Positions 37,453 to 45,960 of a stretch of DNA of 64,000 nucleotides are shown here, piece by piece. The stretch covers positions 124,001-188,000 of the forward strand of contig NZ_JANZNR010000007.1 in NCBI RefSeq assembly GCF_025153525.1, in the 5' to 3' direction. The notes beneath the pieces are model-generated. The model had not been told where the DNA came from and did not search any database. It saw nothing but the letters and a program-made list of their open reading frames with translations. This DNA is from Psychroserpens sp. SPM9 (lineage in GTDB: Bacteria; Bacteroidota; Bacteroidia; Flavobacteriales; Flavobacteriaceae). Position 1 is the first letter of the stretch, and each line of letters begins with the position of its first letter. The translations under genes were made by a program, and so were the position numbers.

Positions 37453-38718
37453 ATGGAATCAATTCAAGCTATAAAACAACGTTTCGGAATTATAGGAAAC
37501 GACCCAAAACTCAATCGTGCTATCGAAAAAGCAATCCAGGTGGCACCTACTGATATTTCAGTATTGGTTACTGGTGAAAGTGGTGTTGGTAAAGAAAGTA
37601 TTCCTAAAATCATTCACCAGTTATCGCATCGTAAGCATGGTAAATACATCGCTGTTAACTGTGGTGCAATTCCAGAAGGCACCATCGACAGTGAATTATT
37701 TGGTCACGAAAAAGGCGCTTTTACTGGAGCCACGCAAACCCGAAGTGGTTATTTTGAGGTCGCGGATGGTGGTACCATTTTTTTAGATGAAGTTGGCGAA
37801 TTACCACTCACCACACAAGTCCGCTTACTACGTGTATTAGAAAATGGTGAATTCATCAAAGTGGGTTCTAGTAAGGTTCAAAAAACCAATGTAAGAATTG
37901 TTGCTGCAACAAACGTTAATATGTTTGAAGCCATTAAAAAGGAAAAATTTCGTGAAGATTTATATTACAGACTCAGTACTGTAGACATTAACATTCCGCC
38001 TCTTCGCGAACGAAAAGAAGACATTCATTTACTCTTCAGAAAGTTTGCAAGTGATTTTGCCTTAAAATATAAAATGCCAACCATCAAGCTTACAGACGAT
38101 GCGGTTAACGTTTTACAAAAGCATCGCTGGAACGGTAATATTCGTCAGTTGCGAAATGCTGCAGAACAGATTTCGGTCTTAGAACAAAACCGTACAATAA
38201 GCGCCACAACACTTCAAGGCTATTTACCAAGCGGAAGTAATAATTTACCAGCCGTCATAAACACCTCTAAATCGGAAAGCGATTTTAGCAACGAACGTGA
38301 AATTCTTTACAAAGTCCTTTTTGATATGAAAAGCGACCTCAACGACCTCAAAAAATTAACGATGGAGTTGATGAAAAGCGGCAATATTTCTGAAGTAGAA
38401 AAAGATAATGAAGGCTTAATTCAAAAAATATATGGCGAGTCTCAAAATAAAAGTCATTCCGAAGAATTTGAAGATTTAGAAATCTTAGCCATTCCAGAGC
38501 CAACTGAAGATACATTTGATCCCGACGATAAAAATCAAGATAAATATCATTTTGCTGAAGAAATTGAAGAGGAAGAAACCTTATCTTTACACGACAAGGA
38601 ACTCGAACTGATTAAAAAATCACTGGAACGTCACCAAGGCAAACGCAAATTAGCAGCTGCTGAATTAGGAATCAGCGAGCGTACACTCTATAGAAAAATT
38701 AAACAATTTGATTTATAA
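37453..38718 (+). CDS. sigma-54 activator without a sensor domain (PspF-like layout)
   Basis: A 421-residue enhancer-binding protein. The AAA+ domain starts almost at the N-terminus, with Walker A GESGVGKE at 41-48, an intact GAFTGA loop at 88-93, Walker B TIFLDE at 108-113 and the arginine-finger region FREDLYYRLS. An acidic low-similarity linker (about 270-380) leads to a Fis-type helix-turn-helix (about 385-421, LAAAELGISERTLYRKIKQF). With no receiver or ligand domain it must be controlled by expression level or a partner protein, as PspF is. It is coupled to miaB (3-bp gap). A candidate target, the groES promoter, lies 3.6 kb downstream; this link is inference. Confidence 0.93.
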   Translation: MESIQAIKQRFGIIGNDPKLNRAIEKAIQVAPTDISVLVTGESGVGKESIPKIIHQLSHRKHGKYIAVNCGAIPEGTIDSELFGHEKGAFTGATQTRSGYFEVADGGTIFLDEVGELPLTTQVRLLRVLENGEFIKVGSSKVQKTNVRIVAATNVNMFEAIKKEKFREDLYYRLSTVDINIPPLRERKEDIHLLFRKFASDFALKYKMPTIKLTDDAVNVLQKHRWNGNIRQLRNAAEQISVLEQNRTISATTLQGYLPSGSNNLPAVINTSKSESDFSNEREILYKVLFDMKSDLNDLKKLTMELMKSGNISEVEKDNEGLIQKIYGESQNKSHSEEFEDLEILAIPEPTEDTFDPDDKNQDKYHFAEEIEEEETLSLHDKELELIKKSLERHQGKRKLAAAELGISERTLYRKIKQFDL

Positions 38719-38764
38719 ACTAATTGTTTCATATATTTAAAGTGCTATTAATCTTAATTCTTAA

Positions 38765-40129
38765 ATGAAAAACTTACGCTTTTGTTTCGCTTTTATTACA
38801 TTATTAGCTATAATCTCATGTAGTGATAATGATGCTGATGAAGAAATAACTATAGAATCGCCTTCACTAAAAACAATTAATAGTGCTGATATAACTGATA
38901 ATGGTAATACATATCTAGGAGTTGATGATATTATAACTTATACCATTACTGTAAAAAACACGGGTGATGTCCTTATAAATGATATAGAAATTACTGCTAA
39001 TTTATCAGACCTTTCTGGAGCAGCTTTGAGTTTAGACATTGAGCCTACATTTATCAATGCAGATGCAGGAAGCATCTCAGGGATTTTACAAATTAATGAA
39101 ACAGCAACATATACTGCTGCTTATACAATAACACAAAATGATGTAGATGCTGGAGGCATAACAAATAGTATCACAGCTAGTGGCATAACCCCTCTTAACG
39201 TATCAGTAAATGATGTTAGTGATGATGGGATCGATGAAGATGGTAACACAACAGATGATCCAACTTCAACTATATTATCTAACGATGCGTTTGACCCAAC
39301 AATAATAGCAGAATATCACATAATTAATTCTGAAGGAAATCCAACCAACAAATATTTTTTTGATGCTGATGGTCGATTTGAAGAATTGCACACCTCAAGC
39401 ACTAAATACCTTTTCGCATACGATAATTCTGAAAAAATAATTAACATCACTACAACAGATATCGATGATGTTGTTATTGAATCTCAAGATGTAATTTATG
39501 ATTCTGAAGGTAGAATCACACAAATAGGCACTAGACATTTTGAATTTGTTGCAGATGAAAATTATTTTATAGAAACAGAAACCTATAGTATAGATGGACC
39601 ATACACTTATGAAGATGAGAATGGCGATATTATTGAAGAATATGAAATCTGGTATACTAAATATTATGGTTCTATTGGAAACTATGTTAATACACTATGT
39701 TATTATTCAAGTATCGAACAAACTAATACCACTACTGGCGAGTTTAATGAATACGGATATTGTACTAATTTTGAGTCTAATGATTATGTCAATAACGTTG
39801 GAAATATTTGTACCGATTCAGATTGTGTAGACTTTGGGTATGACAACACTATAAATCCTTTGATGGGATCAACAAACCTCATTAATGTTTATGGGTTTAT
39901 AAGATTATTTCCATTTGGTAGTCAACCATCGAAATTAAACATATTAATAAACGCAAATAATCTTACACTTATGGATTATTCCGATCCTAGTTATATTGTT
40001 TACTCGTATGAGTTTAATGGCAACAATTTGCCAGTTTCAGGAACCAGACAATATTTAGACGAAGTAGGCCCTGGAGAAGTGAATTTATATTCTAGATATT
40101 ACTACCAAGGCGATATCATTCCAGATTAA
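38765..40129 (+). CDS. putative lipoprotein with DUF11-like repeat
   Basis: A 454-residue protein with a lipoprotein signal ending IISC (Cys19) and an acidic start to the mature chain. Residues about 35-170 resemble the DUF11/DUF7507 type of adhesin-like domain (YTITVKNTGDVLINDIEI, then NETATYTAAYTITQNDVDAG). The C-terminal two thirds are rich in Tyr, Asp, Asn and Thr, with YDxxGR-like segments (YDSEGRITQIGTRHF) as in RHS/YD-type sheets. It lies between the sigma-54 activator gene and lptE, where I would expect no gene in related genomes, so it may be an inserted accessory gene. Probably surface-exposed; role unknown. Confidence 0.7.
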   Translation: MKNLRFCFAFITLLAIISCSDNDADEEITIESPSLKTINSADITDNGNTYLGVDDIITYTITVKNTGDVLINDIEITANLSDLSGAALSLDIEPTFINADAGSISGILQINETATYTAAYTITQNDVDAGGITNSITASGITPLNVSVNDVSDDGIDEDGNTTDDPTSTILSNDAFDPTIIAEYHIINSEGNPTNKYFFDADGRFEELHTSSTKYLFAYDNSEKIINITTTDIDDVVIESQDVIYDSEGRITQIGTRHFEFVADENYFIETETYSIDGPYTYEDENGDIIEEYEIWYTKYYGSIGNYVNTLCYYSSIEQTNTTTGEFNEYGYCTNFESNDYVNNVGNICTDSDCVDFGYDNTINPLMGSTNLINVYGFIRLFPFGSQPSKLNILINANNLTLMDYSDPSYIVYSYEFNGNNLPVSGTRQYLDEVGPGEVNLYSRYYYQGDIIPD

Positions 40130-40204
40130 ATAATTTTTGAAAATTTTATGACAATCAGGGATTTAAAAAGTTATTTTTGAAAGTGTAAAAATCACCTAAA
40201 ACAC

Positions 40205-40402
40205 ATGAAAGCAGTAGAAATATTTATGATTCGAAAATCGTTCGGAAGAAATAGTTCGGAAGCAATCAGAAAAGAAGCCGAAGACTTTGTTAACGAAAAA
40301 CATTACCAAGGCTATAGAGTCATCAATGTCGATTTTGATATCGCCGATAATGCGGGTTACATCTATGCTTTTATCACTATGAAACGCCCAAATACGTATT
40401 AA
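40205..40402 (+). CDS. small protein coupled to lptE
   Basis: A 65-residue protein, MKAVEIFMIRKSFG at the start and YAFITMKRPNTY at the end, predicted as alpha followed by beta strands, with no signal peptide. Its stop codon overlaps the lptE start by one base (TAATG), which suggests translational coupling and supports it as a real gene. An antisense frame over the same bases looks like a shadow. A -7-like TATTTTTG lies at 40172-40179. I do not recognise the family. Confidence 0.6.
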   Translation: MKAVEIFMIRKSFGRNSSEAIRKEAEDFVNEKHYQGYRVINVDFDIADNAGYIYAFITMKRPNTY

Positions 40403-40908
40403 TGAAAACATATACATATTTTATTTTAGTTCTCACTGCTCTTAGCTCTTTCAGCTGTGGTGTCACTTATTCATTTACAGGTGTTGATAATCTCAATGCT
40501 GAAACCTTTCAAGTGAATTACTTTCAGAATGCTGCTAATTTAGTCGAACCTGGTTTTGACCGCGATTTCACCTTAGCACTTCAAGAATTGATTACCAATC
40601 AAACCAGTTTAAATCTAACTACTTCTAATGGTGATTTAGTTTATGAGGGTGAAATTACAGAATATCGTATTTCTCCTACAACAGCGCAAGCCAACAGTAC
40701 AGCCGCACAAAATAGATTATCGGTAAGCGTTAATGTGCGCTTTTTTGATAAGAATAACCCAGACGAAGAATTTGAACAGCGGTTTTCATTTTTTTATGAT
40801 TACGCTGGAAGCCAATTATTACAAGGCTCTCAAAAAGACACAGCTCACGAAGCTATTTTTGAGCGTCTCACTCAAGATATTTTTAACGCCACCTTAGCAA
40901 AATGGTAG
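40402..40908 (+). CDS. lptE: LptE-like LPS-assembly lipoprotein
   Basis: A 168-residue lipoprotein with a signal ending LSSFSC (Cys19) and then GVTYSFTGV, the usual start of the Bacteroidota LptE family. The body has two helices and a beta-sheet, with ITEYRISPTTAQANSTAAQNRL and FYDYAGSQLL motifs. LptE plugs the LptD barrel that inserts lipopolysaccharide in the outer membrane. No lptD is in this window. The gene overlaps its upstream neighbour by one base and touches the next gene directly, so it is part of an operon running to secG. Confidence 0.85.
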   Translation: MKTYTYFILVLTALSSFSCGVTYSFTGVDNLNAETFQVNYFQNAANLVEPGFDRDFTLALQELITNQTSLNLTTSNGDLVYEGEITEYRISPTTAQANSTAAQNRLSVSVNVRFFDKNNPDEEFEQRFSFFYDYAGSQLLQGSQKDTAHEAIFERLTQDIFNATLAKW

Positions 40909-41880
40909 ATGGACACTAAAGATTTTGCATACTTATTACAAAACCCTCAGCACATCACCGATGCGCAAACCACCAATTTGCACAATCTCACCTTACGCTA
41001 CCCTTATTTTCAATCGGCAAGAGCATTATACCTTAAAGGACTAAAAAACAAAGAAAGTTTTTCATATAATCAAGAATTAAAAACCACAGCGGCTTATACC
41101 ACAGATCGTAGTATTTTGTTTGATTATATCACGTCGGAAGCTTTTAATCAGAATGAGATTTCACAAATCATTAAGCAAAATTCTGAACATCTTAAAGATA
41201 TTACTGTTCATGAAGTTGATGACATTTCAGTTAATAAAAGTGTAACCATCGACGATGCTTTAAAGCAACATATAAAAAATACCGAAGGCGTTCTAGACCC
41301 AGATTTATTCGAGCAAAAGGTAAAACCCGAAGAAGTGGCTCACTTTTTATCGTTGCCAAAAAACACACCCGAACAGGTGATTATCGACATCGATGCCAAG
41401 CATATTGAAAAAACACTTGAAGATAAGTTACAAATTGGCAAGCCTCTGGAGTTTGATAAAACGGAAACACATTCGTTTTCCGAATGGTTAAAAATTACAA
41501 GTTTTAAACCCATTGAACGAAGTGAAAATGAAACCAGTAGTGATTCTCAAAACGACAATACAAATGATGACACTAAGGTTTCCGAAGCAAAAAACAGTAT
41601 AGATAAGCATCAAAAATTTGAACTTATCGACCGTTTTTTAGAAAACAACCCAAAAATTGTGCCTTCAAAAGATACGCCTAAAGTCACTATTGATGTTACA
41701 GACAAAGTAGCTCATGATGGACTAATGACAGAGACTTTAGCCAGAATTTACCTGGAGCAAAACAACTATGAAAAGGCAATTCAATCTTATAAAATTTTAA
41801 GTTTGAAATATCCAGAAAAAAGTGGTTTCTTTGCAGACCAAATTAAAGCAGTAAAAGAATTACAACAAAATAACACATAG
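40909..41880 (+). CDS. conserved TPR-containing protein between lptE and secG
   Basis: A 323-residue soluble protein without a signal peptide. The N-terminal part (FAYLLQNPQHITDAQTTNL... FPYFQSARALYLKGLKN-like) is helical. The middle is acidic and Ser/Asn-rich (about 205-235), probably disordered. The C-terminus holds a TPR-like pair (MTETLARIYLEQNNYEKAIQ, SYKILSLKYPEKSGFFADQI). The start codon follows the lptE stop directly. Homologues sit at this place in other flavobacteria as far as I recall; role unknown, perhaps envelope assembly given its neighbours. Confidence 0.8.
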   Translation: MDTKDFAYLLQNPQHITDAQTTNLHNLTLRYPYFQSARALYLKGLKNKESFSYNQELKTTAAYTTDRSILFDYITSEAFNQNEISQIIKQNSEHLKDITVHEVDDISVNKSVTIDDALKQHIKNTEGVLDPDLFEQKVKPEEVAHFLSLPKNTPEQVIIDIDAKHIEKTLEDKLQIGKPLEFDKTETHSFSEWLKITSFKPIERSENETSSDSQNDNTNDDTKVSEAKNSIDKHQKFELIDRFLENNPKIVPSKDTPKVTIDVTDKVAHDGLMTETLARIYLEQNNYEKAIQSYKILSLKYPEKSGFFADQIKAVKELQQNNT

Positions 41881-41884
41881 ACAA

Positions 41885-42241
41885 ATGGATGCGTTTACTA
41901 TATTTTTAATCTTAATCGTACTAGTTTCATTTTTACTAGTCGTAGTCGTAATGGTACAAAACCCTAAAGGAGGAGGATTATCATCTTCTTTTGGAGGCGG
42001 TGGCACTCAACAATTAGGTGGTGTTAAAAAAACAACCGACTTCTTAGATAAGAGTACTTGGGCATTAGCAACCTTACTATTAGCATTAATTTTAGCATCT
42101 AACTTTGCCATTCCTGGAGCAGGAGGCAATTCAGAATCTAAAGTGATTAATGGTGATGAGCCAACATCAAATACACAAACTTTACCAGCAACAGATTCAT
42201 CTGCTGATGATATAGCGACACCAATTGATTCTACTAAATAA
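41885..42241 (+). CDS. secG: preprotein translocase subunit SecG
   Basis: A 118-residue membrane protein with two TM helices at about 2-24 and 57-76. Between them is the family loop VMVQNPKGGGLSSSFGGGG, and the KKTTDFLDKSTW motif follows. The C-terminal tail is Ser/Thr/Asp rich and longer than in E. coli. SecG is an accessory subunit of the SecYEG channel. It is the last gene of the unit, 4 bp after the TPR gene, and is followed by a strong terminator. Confidence 0.94.
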   Translation: MDAFTIFLILIVLVSFLLVVVVMVQNPKGGGLSSSFGGGGTQQLGGVKKTTDFLDKSTWALATLLLALILASNFAIPGAGGNSESKVINGDEPTSNTQTLPATDSSADDIATPIDSTK

Positions 42242-42260
42242 GAATTAATCAAATATATTT

Positions 42261-42293
42261 AAAATGCCAGCTTTTTAGTTGGCATTTTTTTTT
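42261..42293 (+). terminator. terminator after secG
   Basis: AAAATGCCAGC (42261-42271) pairs with GTTGGCATTTT (42278-42288) around the loop TTTTTA, with a T-run of nine bases in total. It separates the lptE-secG unit from groESL. Confidence 0.9.
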
Positions 42294-42316
42294 GCTACAC
42301 ATTCAGTCATGTAAGT

Positions 42317-42331
42317 CTGAAAGTTTGTCAG
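42317..42331. promoter_or_regulatory. dyad upstream of groES
   Basis: CTGAAAGTTTGTCAG contains TGAAA-GTT-TGTCA, a one-mismatch relative of the TGACA-N3-TGTCA palindrome before miaB. The same motif with two differences in 16 bases stands at 48964-48979. A second dyad, TTCAG-N10-CTGAA (42302-42321), overlaps it. It lies 12 bases before the -24 element. Confidence 0.45.
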
Positions 42332-42343
42332 TTAAAAAATAGG

Positions 42344-42360
42344 TGGCACATTTTTAGCAT
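42344..42360 (+). promoter_or_regulatory. candidate sigma-54 promoter of groES-groEL
   Basis: TGGCACATTTTTAGCAT has the full -24 half TGGCAC, GG and GC exactly ten bases apart and a TAGCA -12 half, one base from the TTGCA form. The start would be near 42370, giving a 39-base leader. I find no CIRCE repeat (TTAGCACTC type) and no TAnnTTTG element at a suitable place. Confidence 0.6.
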
Positions 42361-42374
42361 AACGCTTAAGCGTT
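42361..42374. repeat. 14-bp palindrome at the groES transcription start
   Basis: AACGCTTAAGCGTT is a perfect palindrome that spans the start site predicted from the -24/-12 element. It could be an operator for initial transcription or part of a 5'-end hairpin. Confidence 0.55.
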
Positions 42375-42408
42375 AACTTAAACATTAAATTTAAAAACTT
42401 TCATAACA

Positions 42409-42684
42409 ATGAGCTTAAACATTAAACCATTAGCAGACAGAGTTCTTATTGAACCTGTACAAGCTGAAACTAAAACAGCTTCAGGAATTATTATTCCAGA
42501 CAACGCTAAAGAAAAACCACAACAAGGAAAAGTTGTCGCTGTTGGTAAAGGCACAAAAGATGAACCTATGACTGTTAAATCTGGTGATACTGTTCTTTAT
42601 GGAAAGTACGCTGGGACAGAATTAAAATTAGAAGGTAAAGACTACCTCATCATGCGCGAAAGCGACATATTAGCAATTATCTAA
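42409..42684 (+). CDS. groES: co-chaperonin GroES
   Basis: A 91-residue Hsp10. It has the start [17 protein letters not shown], the mobile loop [22 protein letters not shown] that docks on GroEL, the roof-loop region and the end [14 protein letters not shown]. Seven copies cap the GroEL ring. It is the first gene of the groES-groEL pair with the candidate sigma-54 promoter upstream. Length is that of short family members. Confidence 0.97.
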   Translation: MSLNIKPLADRVLIEPVQAETKTASGIIIPDNAKEKPQQGKVVAVGKGTKDEPMTVKSGDTVLYGKYAGTELKLEGKDYLIMRESDILAII

Positions 42685-42694
42685 AATTGCTTTT

Positions 42695-44422
<1,728 letters not shown>

Positions 44423-44489
44423 GCGATTAGCGATCGTTGGCAGTGAACTCACTGTTGCACAAAAAAACAGTAAGTACAATACAATTCAT

Positions 44490-44521
44490 AAAAGCCTTTG
44501 ATGAGAATCAAAGGCTTTTTG
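44490..44521 (+). terminator. terminator after groEL
   Basis: AAAAGCCTTTGAT and ATCAAAGGCTTTT form a 13-bp stem around a GAGA tetraloop, with a run of T at its end. Confidence 0.93.
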
Positions 44522-44542
44522 TTTATCCATTTTAAATATAAA

Positions 44543-44577
44543 ACCACCTCTTTTGGAGGTGGTACTTTTGTTTTTTC
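44543..44577. terminator. second hairpin after groEL
   Basis: ACCACCTC (44543-44550) and GAGGTGGT (44556-44563) form an 8-bp GC-rich stem with loop TTTTG. A T-rich tract follows on the plus strand; the minus-strand side also has some U residues, so it may end the small minus-strand ORF at 44616-44702. Confidence 0.6.
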
Positions 44578-44615
44578 TTAAATAAGAGGCTTATACAAAA
44601 TAAACCTGCCACAAA

Positions 44616-44702
44616 TTACTTCTTTTTTGGAGAAGCCTGTGGAGTCTTTTTCGGCATTGGTTTAGCCGATTTAGACGCACTTTTTGACTTTGTCTGTCCC
44701 AT
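44616..44702 (-). CDS. 28-residue lysine-rich mini-protein
   Basis: A short frame from ATG at 44702 to TAA at 44616. It begins MGQTKSKSASK and ends ASPKKK, with ten Lys, many Ser and four Pro, no Asp or Glu and no hydrophobic core. Such a composition suggests a nucleic-acid- or ribosome-binding peptide or a disordered tag. A GC-rich hairpin lies 53 bases after its stop. No clear promoter is seen. The lack of acidic residues and the clean start and stop argue for a gene, but the shortness leaves doubt. Confidence 0.5.
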   Translation of the reverse strand: MGQTKSKSASKSAKPMPKKTPQASPKKK

Positions 44703-44878
44703 AACTTTATTGTTTTAAAAGAACATACTAAAGGTAACTATAAAGCAGATTCGTGATATTTTCGTTGGCAAAAATTTAACTAAAACGCTTCAGAATTTTT
44801 AATCGGCCAATCTTCCTAATTATTGACTGTTAGATTTTATTATTTTAAATTTCTTAGCTTTATAAAAACTAGCCCATT
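44703..44878. other. non-coding stretch before the DUF6090-like gene
   Basis: AT-rich sequence in which I see no gene, no clear promoter match and no strong repeat. Confidence 0.5.
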
Positions 44879-45523
44879 ATGAAAAAGGAAATTCGTTATG
44901 CTTTAGGAGAGATACTTATTGTTATTGTTGGTATTTCTATCGCTTTCAGTATGAATAAGTGTGCCGATAACAAGAAAGACGAAACATTAAAACAACAATA
45001 TTTAGAAAATATCAAAAGTGATATAGAGATTGATAAAAACAACCTTGAATCTATTTCACAATCTATTGGCTCAAAAATCGAAGTCTTAAGAGAGGTCTTA
45101 CCATTAATAAATACTGATAGTCCTGAAAAGCGTTCTAAAATGAATACGATCTACAGTGTTTTTACCTCAACAGACTTTTTTCCAAAGGATGTCACCTACC
45201 AAACCATGATTAATTCTGGAGATTTTAAACTCATCGATGATTTTGATTTAAAAGCCGCCATAGAAACCCACTACGCTAATTATCAAATAATGCTGAAGGA
45301 TTACGAACGCTTAGACATTATCCATAAAGAATATTTAGGCAAATACATGATAGAGAACGCCGATTTTGACGCTATGCGACAAGGACAATTTGGTTATAGT
45401 AATGAAAAGCTTTTTAAGAACATATTACAAAGTATTAATGGTGCGCTCATGATAAAAAAAAATGCCACGAATCGTGGCATTAAAAACTGTGATAGTTTGT
45501 TATCTATTTTAAATACCTATTAG
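44879..45523 (+). CDS. DUF6090-like membrane-anchored protein
   Basis: A 214-residue protein. The N-terminus MKKEIRYALGEILIVIVGISIAF is the single TM segment in the GEIxxxxxGxxIA form typical of the DUF6090 family; the body is helical. The function of the family is not known to me. Its 3' end overlaps the convergent gene at 45520 by 4 bases, and codons 195-201 (Asn-Ala-Thr-Asn-Arg-Gly-Ile) also form the stem of that gene's terminator. Cys27 follows the TM segment. Confidence 0.72.
   Translation: MKKEIRYALGEILIVIVGISIAFSMNKCADNKKDETLKQQYLENIKSDIEIDKNNLESISQSIGSKIEVLREVLPLINTDSPEKRSKMNTIYSVFTSTDFFPKDVTYQTMINSGDFKLIDDFDLKAAIETHYANYQIMLKDYERLDIIHKEYLGKYMIENADFDAMRQGQFGYSNEKLFKNILQSINGALMIKKNATNRGIKNCDSLLSILNTY
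45452..45481 (-). terminator. terminator of the metal operon, inside the convergent gene
   Basis: AATGCCACGA-A-TCGTGGCATT (45461-45481) folds on the minus strand and is followed by nine U residues (A-run 45454-45462). It is 39 bases after the stop of the HMA protein gene and lies wholly inside the DUF6090-like coding sequence. Confidence 0.85.
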
Positions 45524-45873
45524 TTTTGATGATCACCCACGACGGCTTCATCTCGATATTTACAACAAGGATGAACAGAGTTATAAGCTTCATCTGTAGC
45601 TTTAACCTCTTTAGTATCGTGACCTACTGATGCAACTTTAGCACTGATTTTCTTTAAATCGGTCTTTCGTTCATCATAAATTAATTTGAGTTCATGTGTT
45701 TCAACATTCCAGATAGCAGACTTAACACCTTTGGTTCTAATCGCTGCTTTTTCTATGCGTTCTTTACACATTAAACACACACCATCAACTTCTATAGAAG
45801 CTCTGGCGTTTTTGTTTTGCGCGAAGGTTACTGTTGTTAATAATACAGCAACTAATAAAAGTACTTTTTTCAT
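45520..45873 (-). CDS. periplasmic HMA-domain protein
   Basis: A 117-residue protein with a signal peptide ending VTFAQN (about residue 19). A heavy-metal-associated fold follows with CLMC at 33-36, the metal-binding CxxC, and the IEKAAIRTKGVKSAIWNVET strand-helix pattern. Near the C-terminus VHPCCKYRD adds a Cys pair. It is the last gene of the metal operon, 87 bp after the TonB receptor. It would bind copper or a similar soft metal in the periplasm. The exact metal is not readable from sequence. Confidence 0.87.
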   Translation of the reverse strand: MKKVLLLVAVLLTTVTFAQNKNARASIEVDGVCLMCKERIEKAAIRTKGVKSAIWNVETHELKLIYDERKTDLKKISAKVASVGHDTKEVKATDEAYNSVHPCCKYRDEAVVGDHQN

Positions 45874-45960
45874 TGTTATTAAGTTTATTTGTCACTCTAA
45901 GCTAGCAAAAATCTAGTAATAAGATTTCTCATCACTTCGGAATGACCACATTATTTATAT

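Larger units (their letters stand above)
44423..44615. other. non-coding stretch after groEL
   Basis: It holds a short dyad CAGTGA-AC-TCACTG (44441-44454), the groEL terminator (44490-44521) and a second hairpin (44543-44563). I see no gene. Confidence 0.6.

Noticed and set aside
42301-42408. CIRCE/HrcA element upstream of groES
   Set aside because: No TTAGCACTC-N9-GAGTGCTAA or near match is present; the palindromes seen are different.
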